Source: CF-39 sp035651155 (GTDB lineage: Bacteria > Chloroflexota > Limnocylindria > P2-11E). Taken from it: a stretch of DNA of 64,000 bases. Location of the stretch: NCBI GenBank assembly GCA_035651155.1, contig DASRGG010000012.1, positions 1 through 64,000 on the forward strand. Direction: 5' to 3'. A program made the position numbers and the translations under genes. The notes under the pieces are model-generated. The model did not search any database and was not told the origin of the DNA. It saw only the letters and a list, made by a program, of their open reading frames with translations. Below are positions 27,780-35,722 of the stretch, one piece after another (the first letter of the stretch is position 1; each line of letters begins with the position of its first letter).

Positions 27780-28165
27780 CGGCTCAGCGTCCGCGTCGAT
27801 CCGCTCGACACGAAGAGCGCGTGCGCCGCGACGGCGCACGCGAGACCGAGGAGCGCGAGCGCGACGATCGTGAGCCCGTCGACGAAGAAGAACGCGTCGC
27901 CCGTCTCGGTCGATGCGGCGGTCACGATGTTCGAGATCGCGCGCGCGAAGTCGTCGCCGTGGACGAGGATCTGCCACACCAGGAAGACGAGGCTGGGGAG
28001 CGCGAAGAGCACGGCGACGATCCATTCCCACCCGACACGACGGTCGCCGCGCACACGGGTCATGACCGCGTCGCGGAAACCGAAGGGCAGGGCCGTCGGC
28101 GGCGCGGCCGACAGCAGGCGATGGAGCTCACGCTCCTCCGGCTCGAGATCGATCAGAGCATTCAT
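27776..28165 (-). CDS. small two-helix membrane protein, candidate anti-sigma factor
   Basis: Protein of 129 residues directly behind an ECF sigma gene with an ATGA overlap. The first ~60 residues are soluble and start with LIDLEPEERELHRLLSAAPP, which resembles the N-terminal cytoplasmic helix of anti-sigma factors but has no HxxxCxxC zinc motif. Two transmembrane helices follow (about 50-70 and 92-112). The anti-sigma role is inferred from position and topology only. Confidence 0.7.
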   Translation of the reverse strand: MNALIDLEPEERELHRLLSAAPPTALPFGFRDAVMTRVRGDRRVGWEWIVAVLFALPSLVFLVWQILVHGDDFARAISNIVTAASTETGDAFFFVDGLTIVALALLGLACAVAAHALFVSSGSTRTLSR

Positions 28166-28722
28166 GCCTCGCGCTCCTTTCGACGCGTCGCGAGCCGTGC
28201 CACGAGCGCGGCGCGCGCGCGGTGGAGGTGCGTCTTCACCGTGCCGAGGGGGATGCCGAGCGTATCGGCCACCTCTTGATAGGACAGCTGCTGCATGTGC
28301 CGAAGCGTGAGCGCCGCGCGGTAATGGGGCGGCAGCTCGGCCATCGCGGAGAGGACCTCGGACAGCTCCTCGCGGCGGAGCGCCGACGACTCCGGGCCCT
28401 CCTCGTCGGGCTCGGGCGACTCGGGGAGCTCCTCGACCGGCGTCTCGTGCGCGTGCCAGCGCTGCACGTGGTTGAGGCTGGCGTTCGTGGCGATGCGGTA
28501 GATCCACGGTCCGAAGGGAAGCGTGGGGTCGTACTGGTGGAGCGCACGATACGCGCGGATGAAGGCCTCCTGAGCGCAGTCGTTCGCGGCGTCGGAGTCG
28601 TTCGTGATGCGCAGCGCGATGTTGTACACGCGTCCTCCGTACCGTTCGACCAGCGTCGAGAATGCTTCGGTATCGCCGGAGAGGCACCTCGCGACGACCT
28701 CCTGGTCGCTGCGATTCAGCAC
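28162..28722 (-). CDS. ECF RNA polymerase sigma factor
   Basis: Sigma-70 family factor of 186 residues: region 2 (residues ~8-80, DCAQEAFIRAYRALHQYDP and GPWIYRIATNASLNH), an acidic linker, and region 4 (~125-180, LPPHYRAALTLRHMQQLSYQ and GTVKTHLHRARAAL). It is the first gene of a seven-gene operon and probably directs its own transcription when released by the membrane protein encoded next. Starts with GTG 28722. Region 4 ends with a basic tail. Confidence 0.93.
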   Translation of the reverse strand: MLNRSDQEVVARCLSGDTEAFSTLVERYGGRVYNIALRITNDSDAANDCAQEAFIRAYRALHQYDPTLPFGPWIYRIATNASLNHVQRWHAHETPVEELPESPEPDEEGPESSALRREELSEVLSAMAELPPHYRAALTLRHMQQLSYQEVADTLGIPLGTVKTHLHRARAALVARLATRRKEREA

Positions 28723-28805
28723 AGGCGGACCCCACGCCGGCGGGCCCCCTCCGGCAGCAGTACCCGCCGCCCCGCGGGGCGGTTTCGCGTATCGTGGACC
28801 TCCCG

Positions 28806-29447
28806 ATGGACATGACCTGGCTCGGCCACGCGTGCTTCCGAATGCGTGGCCGAGAGGGCATCGTCCTCACCGATCCCCCCGATCCCAAGTCCGGTCACGC
28901 GATCCCCCGCACCGAGGCCGGCCTCGTGACCATGTCCCACGAGCATCCCGGTCATGCCAGCCTCCGCTCCGTCGCAGGCGAGCCCGTCGTCCTGCTCGGA
29001 CCCGGAGAGTACGAGGTCCACGACGTCCTCGTTACCGGTATCGGGACCTTCCACGACGACGAGAAAGGCTCGGCACGGGGCCGCAACACCGTGTTCGCCA
29101 TCCGCCTCGACGACCTCGTCATCTGCCACCTCGGCGACCTGGGACACGTCCTTCCCGCGGCCGACCTGGAGAAGCTCGGGGACGTGGACATCGCACTCGT
29201 CCCGATCAGCGGCCCGGACACCAACCTGTCCGCGGCGCGCGCGGCCGAGGTCGTCCACCAGCTCGAGCCAAAGGTCGTCGTGCCGATGTCGTACGACCCG
29301 GATGACGTGAAGAAGGACACGCCGTTCCAACGGCTGCTCCACGAGCTCGGGGTGAAGGAGCTCACGCCCGTCCCGAAGCTCTCGGTCACGCGCGGCACGC
29401 TCCCGGAGAACCTGCAGGTCGTCGCGCTCGACTCGCGCGCCCGGTAG
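28806..29447 (+). CDS. UlaG-like metallo-beta-lactamase-fold protein with altered metal motif
   Basis: MBL-fold protein of 213 residues related to UPF0173/UlaG hydrolases: starts MDMTWLGHACF, with later HLGDLGH and a C-terminal VVVPMSYDP segment. The usual HxHxDH motif reads HEHPGH, so the aspartate ligand for the second metal is a glycine. Activity may be reduced or different. TATCGT lies 10 bases before ATG 28806, and no Shine-Dalgarno sequence is visible. Divergent from the sigma operon. Confidence 0.8.
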   Translation: MDMTWLGHACFRMRGREGIVLTDPPDPKSGHAIPRTEAGLVTMSHEHPGHASLRSVAGEPVVLLGPGEYEVHDVLVTGIGTFHDDEKGSARGRNTVFAIRLDDLVICHLGDLGHVLPAADLEKLGDVDIALVPISGPDTNLSAARAAEVVHQLEPKVVVPMSYDPDDVKKDTPFQRLLHELGVKELTPVPKLSVTRGTLPENLQVVALDSRAR

Positions 29448-29523
29448 CGATCGGTCGCGCCGACCCATAGACGCCATCCGGAGATTTGCCTACCCTCCGC
29501 GAGAACCACGAGGGAGGGACGAC

Positions 29524-30753
29524 ATGGCCAAGGCGGATGCGCGGTCTGCCTTCCAGTACGGGCTCGCCATCTTCACGCTCACCGCACTCCTGGGTCTCGC
29601 GAACGCGACGCAGCTCTTCGGCGCGCTCGACCGCAACACGCTGCTCACGCACCTGCATTCCGGGACGCTCGGTTGGATCACGATGGGCGTGATCGGACTC
29701 TCGGTCTGGATCTTCGGCGGGACCGGCAAGAGCACCGCGATCCGCGTCTCCGCGGCGTCGACCGCCGCGTACGTGCTCGCGTTCTGGTCCGGCAGCTTCT
29801 ACGCGCGAGCGGCGTTCGGCACGACGGAGCTGCTCGTCATCGCGTACTGGTTCTGGTTTGCCGCGTCACGCGGCATGGCGGAGGGGGGATTCGGCAGGCT
29901 CGATGTCCCGAAGCTCTCGGTCGTGCTCGGTCTCACGACACTGCTCATCGGTTCGACGCTCGGCGTCACCGTCCAGATCCTGCTCGCGACCGGGAACGTC
30001 ATCCCGTCGTCGCCCGATCTCGTCGGCGCGCACGCGTCCGCGCAGACCGGCGGCTACCTCGTGCTCGTGATGGCGGGCTTCATCGAATGGCAGCTGACCG
30101 GCGGCGGACGGCGCGGCGCCGCCGGCCTCATCCAGGTCGCGCTCCTGTTCGTCGGCGGCATCGTGCTGGCGCTCAGCCTGCTGCTCGCCGCGCAGCTCGG
30201 ACCCCAGCTGTCGCAGGCGCTCCCCGGCATCGCGACGCTGCTCACGCTCGCGGGGATCATCATCGCCGCCGTGCGACTCGGCCGCGTCGCGATGGGCGTG
30301 TCGTGGACGTCGGGCGGTCAGCGCCATCTCGCGATGGGCGTGCCGTGGGTCGTCGCCGCGGTGATCTTCCAGTTCTTCCTCGTCCAGCAGTTCATCGCCG
30401 CGCAGGGCGACGTCACGAAGGTCTCCGTCGGCCTGCTCCACTCGCTCGACCACTCGTACTTCGTGGGGCTCTCCACCAACGTCCTGTTCGGAGCGATCCT
30501 CGCGCTCACGACGAACGGCGCGCGCAGATGGTCGTGGGCCGACGACCTCGTCTTCTGGGGCCTGAACGTCGGCGCGGCCGCCTTCGTCGCGGTCCTCATC
30601 ACGGTGGGCTCGGGCGAGGGCGCCAAGCCGTTCACGCATCCGGTCTCCTACACGGCGCCGGTCATGGGCCTCGCCGCGCTGCTCGGCATCGCCACGCTGC
30701 TGCGGCGGCTGCGGGTCGCCCGGGCGCCGGCGGTCGCGCCGGTGCGCGCCTAG
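29524..30753 (+). CDS. polytopic membrane protein resembling cytochrome oxidase subunit I
   Basis: Integral membrane protein of 409 residues with about 11-12 helices. The early THLHSGTLGW motif and later histidines (GAHASAQ, LLHSLDHSYFVG) recall heme-ligand helices of cbb3/heme-copper oxidase subunit I and NnrS-like proteins. However, no other oxidase subunit is nearby and the full set of copper ligands is not evident. A strong GAGGGAGGGA precedes ATG 29524. A GC hairpin follows the stop. Confidence 0.65.
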   Translation: MAKADARSAFQYGLAIFTLTALLGLANATQLFGALDRNTLLTHLHSGTLGWITMGVIGLSVWIFGGTGKSTAIRVSAASTAAYVLAFWSGSFYARAAFGTTELLVIAYWFWFAASRGMAEGGFGRLDVPKLSVVLGLTTLLIGSTLGVTVQILLATGNVIPSSPDLVGAHASAQTGGYLVLVMAGFIEWQLTGGGRRGAAGLIQVALLFVGGIVLALSLLLAAQLGPQLSQALPGIATLLTLAGIIIAAVRLGRVAMGVSWTSGGQRHLAMGVPWVVAAVIFQFFLVQQFIAAQGDVTKVSVGLLHSLDHSYFVGLSTNVLFGAILALTTNGARRWSWADDLVFWGLNVGAAAFVAVLITVGSGEGAKPFTHPVSYTAPVMGLAALLGIATLLRRLRVARAPAVAPVRA

Positions 30754-30760
30754 CAAGAGA

Positions 30761-30792
30761 CGGCGGCGGCCGTCGTGCGACGGCCGCCGCCG
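30761..30792. terminator. bidirectional terminator hairpin
   Basis: A perfect 15-bp stem (cggcggcggccgtcg and its complement) with a 2-nt loop fills the 40-bp gap between two convergent genes. It has no U-tract, so it would act mainly as a very stable GC stem serving both strands. Confidence 0.75.
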
Positions 30793-30793
30793 C

Positions 30794-31942
30794 TCAGCGT
30801 TCCCAGCGCAGCGAGGAGAGCGAGGGGTACGAGCCGTAGTAGCCGAAGCCGGTGAGTGGGCGGATGCGCAGGAGCGCGACCGCGTCGGAACCATCGGGCC
30901 GCGACGCCCACAGCTCGAGCCACACGTCCGTCCCGCCCTTCGCGTCGAGCGTCCGGCGGAGCACGAGCAGGAGCCGACCGTCCTGGGACACGCCCTCGTC
31001 CGCGTATCCCGGCACGCGGCGGAGCGTGCCCCGCGTTCCCGTCGACGGATCGATGCTCTGGATGGAGCGGTCGCCGACGCCGCGGCCGGCGAAATACGAC
31101 GCGACGTCGTATCGACCGGACGCGCCACGAACGAACCACAACCGTCCGTCGCTGCCCCAGCTCGGCGCGAGCCCCTCGTCCGGCGCGGTGAGGTCGCGCG
31201 AGCCGGACTCAGGCGTCCACACGCGAAGCGTCTTGTCGCGCCATGCCTCGCGACCCGTACCGGCGATGTACGCGAGCGTGTGTGGCGCGCGCCACGCCGG
31301 CGGTCTCACGAGCGTGTACCCGAGCTCGACGAACGATCCGGTGCTCACGTCGATCACGATGAGCGGCCGGCCGTCGGCGTCCGCGGAGGCGCTCACGAAG
31401 GGGATCTGCCACACGGCGAGGTAGCGCTCGTCCGGCGACCACGGGCCGGCGCGTTCGGTGCGGCGGAACACGTACGGCGGGATGTTCGGGTTCGGCTGCG
31501 CGGCCGGCTCCGACGGATCGGCCGGCGGTGAATAGAGGAGGCGCTCGGTACCGGTGCGCGTGTCGATGAGCCAGAGATCGGTGCGACCCGTGAGCCCGTC
31601 CGCCACGACGCTCCGGCACTCGAGCGCGTAGCGCCCGCTCGGGGAGAGCGCGGCGACGCCGGAGGCCGCGGCATCCGGGTCCCGCGCGATCGCTCCCGTC
31701 GCGCCGTCGTACTTCCAACCAGAGAGGAACCCGCCCGAGATCGTGCCGACGCGTGGATCGGAGCCGAGCGCGATCGGGCCGTTCGGCGACGCCGTGGGGA
31801 GCGGCGTGAGCGTCGCCGGCGCACGGGTCGCCACGGTCGCGGCCGGCGCCGCCGGCGCGGTCGTGCTCGAGACGTGGTCCCCGCACGCCACGAGCGTCAA
31901 CGCGAGCCCGACGAGCACGGTGATCCGCACGACCCGCAGCAT
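30794..31942 (-). CDS. TolB-like beta-propeller lipoprotein
   Basis: Lipoprotein of 382 residues with lipobox LVAC at about residue 20, a Thr/Pro/Ala spacer, and repeated propeller blades marked by ALSPSGRYA, GPWSPDERYLAVW, PSWGSDGRLWF and VSQDGRLLLV. These are WD40/PD40-type repeats as in TolB and secreted dipeptidyl-peptidase-like sensors. Substrate and partners unknown. It is monocistronic and divergent from rplU. Confidence 0.75.
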   Translation of the reverse strand: MLRVVRITVLVGLALTLVACGDHVSSTTAPAAPAATVATRAPATLTPLPTASPNGPIALGSDPRVGTISGGFLSGWKYDGATGAIARDPDAAASGVAALSPSGRYALECRSVVADGLTGRTDLWLIDTRTGTERLLYSPPADPSEPAAQPNPNIPPYVFRRTERAGPWSPDERYLAVWQIPFVSASADADGRPLIVIDVSTGSFVELGYTLVRPPAWRAPHTLAYIAGTGREAWRDKTLRVWTPESGSRDLTAPDEGLAPSWGSDGRLWFVRGASGRYDVASYFAGRGVGDRSIQSIDPSTGTRGTLRRVPGYADEGVSQDGRLLLVLRRTLDAKGGTDVWLELWASRPDGSDAVALLRIRPLTGFGYYGSYPSLSSLRWER

Positions 31943-32076
31943 CGCGTCGCCGGCGCTCCGCGGAATCTGATTTCGCGGCGCGATGTTTTACGCTCGTCCG
32001 AGCGAGCCTGCGCTGCTACTGCGGCGTGCGCGAAGCGCACACGCCACGCAGACGAGCGCGGCGGAGGCCGTGCGAC

Positions 32077-32082
32077 TATACT
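32077..32082 (+). promoter_or_regulatory. -10 box TATACT of rplU-rpmA
   Basis: TATACT is the best -10 element in the 196-base gap before rplU and predicts a leader of about 50 bases, unlike the leaderless genes nearby. No clear -35. Confidence 0.5.
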
Positions 32083-32090
32083 TTTCCTAC

Positions 32091-32117
32091 GTCGCACAAG
32101 CGGTGCGGCGACTTTTT
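32091..32117 (+). promoter_or_regulatory. possible attenuator in the rplU leader
   Basis: GTCGC and GCGAC can pair around a 12-base loop and are followed directly by five T residues, the outline of a weak intrinsic terminator inside the 5' leader of the L21 operon. The short stem makes this tentative. Confidence 0.25.
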
Positions 32118-32138
32118 CTGTTCGGAAGGTCTCATCCC

Positions 32139-32456
32139 TTGTACGCAGTCGTCCGCAGCGGCGGGAAGCAGTACCGAGTCGAAGAGGGCTCGCTCGTGAC
32201 GGTGGGCAAGCTGGCAGGCGATGCCGGCGACACCATCACGCTCGGCGAGATCCTGTTCGTCGCGGACAACGAGGCCGTCAAGGCGGGCCCGGCCGCGCTC
32301 AAGGGAGCCAGGATCACGGCCGAGATCGTCGGCCACGGCAAGGGCCCGAAGATCGACGTCCTCCGCTACAAGAACAAGACGCGCCAGCGGAAGATGCGCG
32401 GCCACCGCCAGGACGAGACGACCATCCGGATCACGAAGATCGAGGGCCTGAGGTAA
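32139..32456 (+). CDS. rplU: 50S ribosomal protein L21
   Basis: bL21 of 105 residues, a 23S rRNA-binding protein. It begins YAVVRSGGKQYRVEEG and ends with the family's RQRKMRGHRQ...TTIRITKI block. The TTG at 32139 is chosen because the conserved N-terminus begins there; GGAAGG lies 8 bases upstream. The upstream in-frame extension is not L21-like. Followed after four bases by rpmA, the usual pair. Confidence 0.97.
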   Translation: MYAVVRSGGKQYRVEEGSLVTVGKLAGDAGDTITLGEILFVADNEAVKAGPAALKGARITAEIVGHGKGPKIDVLRYKNKTRQRKMRGHRQDETTIRITKIEGLR

Positions 32457-32460
32457 GGAC

Positions 32461-32718
32461 ATGGCACATAAGAAAGGTGCGGGCTCTACCCGCAACGGTC
32501 GCGATTCCGCCGGGCAGCGCCTCGGCGTGAAGGAGTACGCGGGCGTCCGCGTCGAGGCGGGCACGGTGCTCGTCCGGCAGCGCGGGACGAAGCTGCTCCC
32601 CGGCCAGAACGTCGGCGTCGGCAAGGACCACACCCTCTTCGCGCTCGTCGCGGGCGAGGTGCGGTACGGTCCCGCGCGCGACGATCGCCGCCGGGTGTCG
32701 GTCATCCCGCAGGCATGA
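32461..32718 (+). CDS. rpmA: 50S ribosomal protein L27
   Basis: bL27 of 85 residues, which reaches the peptidyl-transferase centre with its N-terminus. MAHKKGAGSTRNGRDSAGQR is the family signature; there is no cleavable N-terminal extension. It lies four bases after rplU with a GTAAGGAC ribosome-binding region. Confidence 0.98.
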   Translation: MAHKKGAGSTRNGRDSAGQRLGVKEYAGVRVEAGTVLVRQRGTKLLPGQNVGVGKDHTLFALVAGEVRYGPARDDRRRVSVIPQA

Positions 32719-32808
32719 GCTTGAGGCGTGCGACGAGCGATTCACTCGCGAGGAGCGAGTCCGACACCCGAGTGACAACGAGGGCTTGAGAGAGCGCGGG
32801 AGCAGACC

Positions 32809-33048
32809 ATGAAAGAGAAGATCCACCCCACGTACGTCCAGGCGAAGGTCCAGTGCGCCTGCGGCAACACGTTCACGACCGGTTCGACGAAGCCCGAGCT
32901 GCACGTCGAGGTGTGCGCGAAGTGCCACCCGTTCTTCACGGGCAAGCAGCACCTCCTCGATGTCCAGGGCCGCGTCGATCGCTTCAACAAGCGATACGCG
33001 AAGTCCGACGCGGCGTCCGCGACCGCGGAGGCCGCCAAGAGCCGTTAG
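32809..33048 (+). CDS. rpmE: 50S ribosomal protein L31 (zinc-binding form)
   Basis: bL31 of 79 residues, C+ type: Cys16, Cys18, Cys36 and Cys39 form the zinc site. The tail after residue 65 is Ala/Ser-rich. It is followed by tdk, DUF1385 and prfA, a gene order common in Gram-positive-type and Chloroflexota genomes. The 90 bases between rpmA and rpmE hold no gene. Confidence 0.97.
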   Translation: MKEKIHPTYVQAKVQCACGNTFTTGSTKPELHVEVCAKCHPFFTGKQHLLDVQGRVDRFNKRYAKSDAASATAEAAKSR

Positions 33049-33077
33049 CTGGGCCGCCCGTTCGGCGCGCCCCACGC

Positions 33078-33737
33078 GTGAGCGGCGTCTCCTCGACCCA
33101 CGCCGGGTTGGAGGTGGTCGTCGGCAGCATGTTCAGCGGGAAGAGCGAAGAGCTCATCCGTCGCGTGAAGCGCGCGGTCATCGCCCGCCGCGCGGTGCAG
33201 GTCTTCAAGCCCCTCATCGACGATCGCTACGGCGTCGAGGTCGTGCGCTCGCACGACGGCGATTCGTTCGTGGCGCGCCCGGTGCGTAGCAGCGAGGAGA
33301 TCCTCGAGCTCGTGTCGCCGGAGACGACGGTCGTGGGCATCGACGAGGTGCAGTTCTTCGATCCCGCGATCGTCGACGTGGTCCGCGCGCTGGTCGCGAG
33401 CGGCCGGCGCGTCATCTGCGCCGGGCTCGATCTCGACTTCCGCGGCGAGCCGTTCGGACCGGTGCCGACGCTGCTCGCGCTGGCCGAGCGCGTCGATAAG
33501 CTCGAGGCGATCTGCGTCGTGTGCGGCGAAGCCGCCACGCGCACGCAGCGCATCGTGAACGGCATTCCCGCCTTCTACGACGAGCCGATCATCGTCGTCG
33601 GCGCCAAGGAGGCGTACGAGGCGCGCTGCCGAGCCTGCCACGAAGTACCCAGGCGAGCGAGGAGCGGCGTTGCCGCGACGAGCGAGACCACGAGCCCTCA
33701 GCGTGTCTCCCCGCCGAAGGCGAGAGATCGAGCATGA
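33078..33737 (+). CDS. tdk: thymidine kinase
   Basis: Type II thymidine kinase of 219 residues, making dTMP in the salvage pathway. Walker A GSMFSGKS is at residues 16-23, the catalytic Glu90 is in GIDEVQFF, the lasso region and zinc site (CVVC and CRAC) are complete. The last ~25 residues are a nonconserved tail. GTG 33078 is the first plausible start. The stop overlaps the next ATG by four bases. thyA, the de novo route to dTMP, is also in this window. Confidence 0.95.
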   Translation: MSGVSSTHAGLEVVVGSMFSGKSEELIRRVKRAVIARRAVQVFKPLIDDRYGVEVVRSHDGDSFVARPVRSSEEILELVSPETTVVGIDEVQFFDPAIVDVVRALVASGRRVICAGLDLDFRGEPFGPVPTLLALAERVDKLEAICVVCGEAATRTQRIVNGIPAFYDEPIIVVGAKEAYEARCRACHEVPRRARSGVAATSETTSPQRVSPPKARDRA

Positions 33738-34624
33738 CGCCGAAGCCCTCCGCCTACGGCGGCCAGGCGGTCATCGAGGGCGTGATGATCCGCGGCCGCC
33801 GCACCATCGCGCTCGCGTGCCGCCAGCCCGACGGTGGCATCTACCGGTACCGCGAGCCGCTGCGCTCGCCGCTGCTGCGCTCGCGGGTCGCGCGCGCGCC
33901 GTTCGTGCGCGGGCTCGTCGTGCTCTGGGAATCCGTCTCGTACGGGATGCGCATGCTCATGCGCTCGGCCGACGTGCAGATGCCGGCGGAGGCCGCGCCG
34001 AGCGGGTCGCGCTCGCGATCGAGCGCCGTCGCCATGGGCGTCGCGCTCGCCACCGCGCTCGCGGTGTTCATCGGCATCCCCTACGTCGTCACGCAGGCGC
34101 TGCGCGGCGCGATCGCGTCGAGCGTGGTGCTGAACGTCGCCGAGGGCATCGTTCGGCTCGCGCTCTTCCTCGGCTACATCGCCGCGATCTCGTTCCTGCC
34201 CGACATCCGCCGCGTGTTCGCCTACCACGGCGCCGAGCACATGACCATCCACGCGTTCGAGCACGGCGATCCGCTCACGCCCGACCGCATCGCGCCGTAC
34301 CCCACGGCACATCCGCGCTGCGGGACGGCGTTCCTGCTGTTCGTGGTGTTCATCTCGATCGTGCTCTTCGCGTTCGTGCCGCGCGTCAACGTCCTCGTCG
34401 ACGCGTTCACCCGGCTGGCGCTGGTCGTTCCGGTGGCGTCGACCTCGTACGAGGCGTTGCGGCTCGCCGCCGCGCACGAGGGCAATCCGCTCGTCGCGAT
34501 CCTCGTCGCGCCCGGCATCCTGCTCCAGCGCATCACCACGCGCCGACCGGATGCCGGGATGATCGAGGTGGCGGTCGCGTCGCTCGAAGAGGCGATCGCG
34601 GGCGACCAGGAGGCGGCCGCATGA
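33734..34624 (+). CDS. DUF1385 membrane protein
   Basis: DUF1385 family protein of 296 residues: starts with YGGQAVIEGVMIRG, contains AYHGAEHMTIHAFE and HPRCGTAFLLFV, and has about four transmembrane helices between residues 95 and 255. The family is almost always next to prfA and tdk, as here. Its function is unknown; the conserved histidines suggest metal or enzymatic chemistry. ATGA overlaps on both sides show strict coupling to tdk and prfA. Confidence 0.9.
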   Translation: MTPKPSAYGGQAVIEGVMIRGRRTIALACRQPDGGIYRYREPLRSPLLRSRVARAPFVRGLVVLWESVSYGMRMLMRSADVQMPAEAAPSGSRSRSSAVAMGVALATALAVFIGIPYVVTQALRGAIASSVVLNVAEGIVRLALFLGYIAAISFLPDIRRVFAYHGAEHMTIHAFEHGDPLTPDRIAPYPTAHPRCGTAFLLFVVFISIVLFAFVPRVNVLVDAFTRLALVVPVASTSYEALRLAAAHEGNPLVAILVAPGILLQRITTRRPDAGMIEVAVASLEEAIAGDQEAAA

Positions 34625-35721
34625 CCGATCTCTTCACGCCGGGCCTGCGCCGCCGTCTCGCGCGGATCGAACAGCGCTACGACGAGCTCGCCCGGCTCAT
34701 GTCCGATCCCGCCACGACGTCCGATCCCAACCGCATCCGCGAGGTGGGGCAGGAGCTCGCGAGCCTCGAGGAGATCGTCGATACGGTGCGGCGGCTCCGC
34801 GCCGCCGAGGGCCAGGTGAAGGAGGTGCGGGAGCTCATCGAGTCCGACGACGGCGATCTCCGCGATCTCGCGCGCGAGGAGCTCGCCACCGCATCGGCGC
34901 GCGTCGACGAGCTCGTCGCGAGGCTTCGCCTGCAGCTCATCCCGCGCGACCCGCTCGACGAGAAGAACGTCATCGTGGAGATCCGCGCGGGCGAGGGCGG
35001 CGAGGAGGCGGCGCTGTTCGCGGCCGACCTCTACCGCATGTACTCGCGCTACGCCGAGCGGCACCGCTGGAAGATCGAGATCCTGTCCCAGAGCGACTCC
35101 GAGAAGGGCGGCTTCAAGGAGATCATCTTTCGCGTCGCGGGGAAGGGCGCGTACAGCAAGCTGAAGTACGAGTCCGGGGTGCACCGCGTGCAGCGCGTGC
35201 CCGCGACGGAGGCCCAGGGCCGCATCCACACCTCGACCGCGACCGTCGCGGTCCTGCCCGAGGCGGAGGAGATGGACGTCGAGATCGACGAGTCCGACCT
35301 GAAGATCGACGTGTATCGCGCCGGCGGGAAGGGCGGCCAGGGCGTGAACACGACCGATTCCGCCGTCCGCATCACGCATCTCCCCACCGGCATCGTCGTC
35401 ACCTGCCAGGACGAACGATCGCAGCTGAAGAACAAGGCGAAGGCGATGGCGGTGCTCCGCGCGCGCCTCCTCGCGGCCGAGCAGGAGCGCCGCGAGACCG
35501 AGCAGGGCGACGCGCGCCGCGCCCAGATCGGCCGCGGCGAGCGCTCCGAGAAGATGCGCACGTACAATTTCCCGCAGGACCGCATCACCGACAAGCGCGT
35601 CGGTCACAACTTCTCGAACATCGAGCGCCGGATGGACGGCGACATCGACGACATCGTCGAGGAGCTCTCCACCGAGGACGAGGCGGAGCGGCTCGCGCGG
35701 CTCGAAGAGGCGGTGGACTGA
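34621..35721 (+). CDS. prfA: peptide chain release factor 1
   Basis: RF1 of 366 residues, which reads UAA and UAG. Codon-recognition tripeptide PAT is at residues 194-196 and the hydrolytic GGQ at 238-240. Full length for the family. It is coupled by ATGA to the DUF1385 gene. prmC, the GGQ methyltransferase gene often found next, is absent; a hydantoinase-like gene takes its place. Confidence 0.97.
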   Translation: MTDLFTPGLRRRLARIEQRYDELARLMSDPATTSDPNRIREVGQELASLEEIVDTVRRLRAAEGQVKEVRELIESDDGDLRDLAREELATASARVDELVARLRLQLIPRDPLDEKNVIVEIRAGEGGEEAALFAADLYRMYSRYAERHRWKIEILSQSDSEKGGFKEIIFRVAGKGAYSKLKYESGVHRVQRVPATEAQGRIHTSTATVAVLPEAEEMDVEIDESDLKIDVYRAGGKGGQGVNTTDSAVRITHLPTGIVVTCQDERSQLKNKAKAMAVLRARLLAAEQERRETEQGDARRAQIGRGERSEKMRTYNFPQDRITDKRVGHNFSNIERRMDGDIDDIVEELSTEDEAERLARLEEAVD

Positions 35722-35722
35722 C

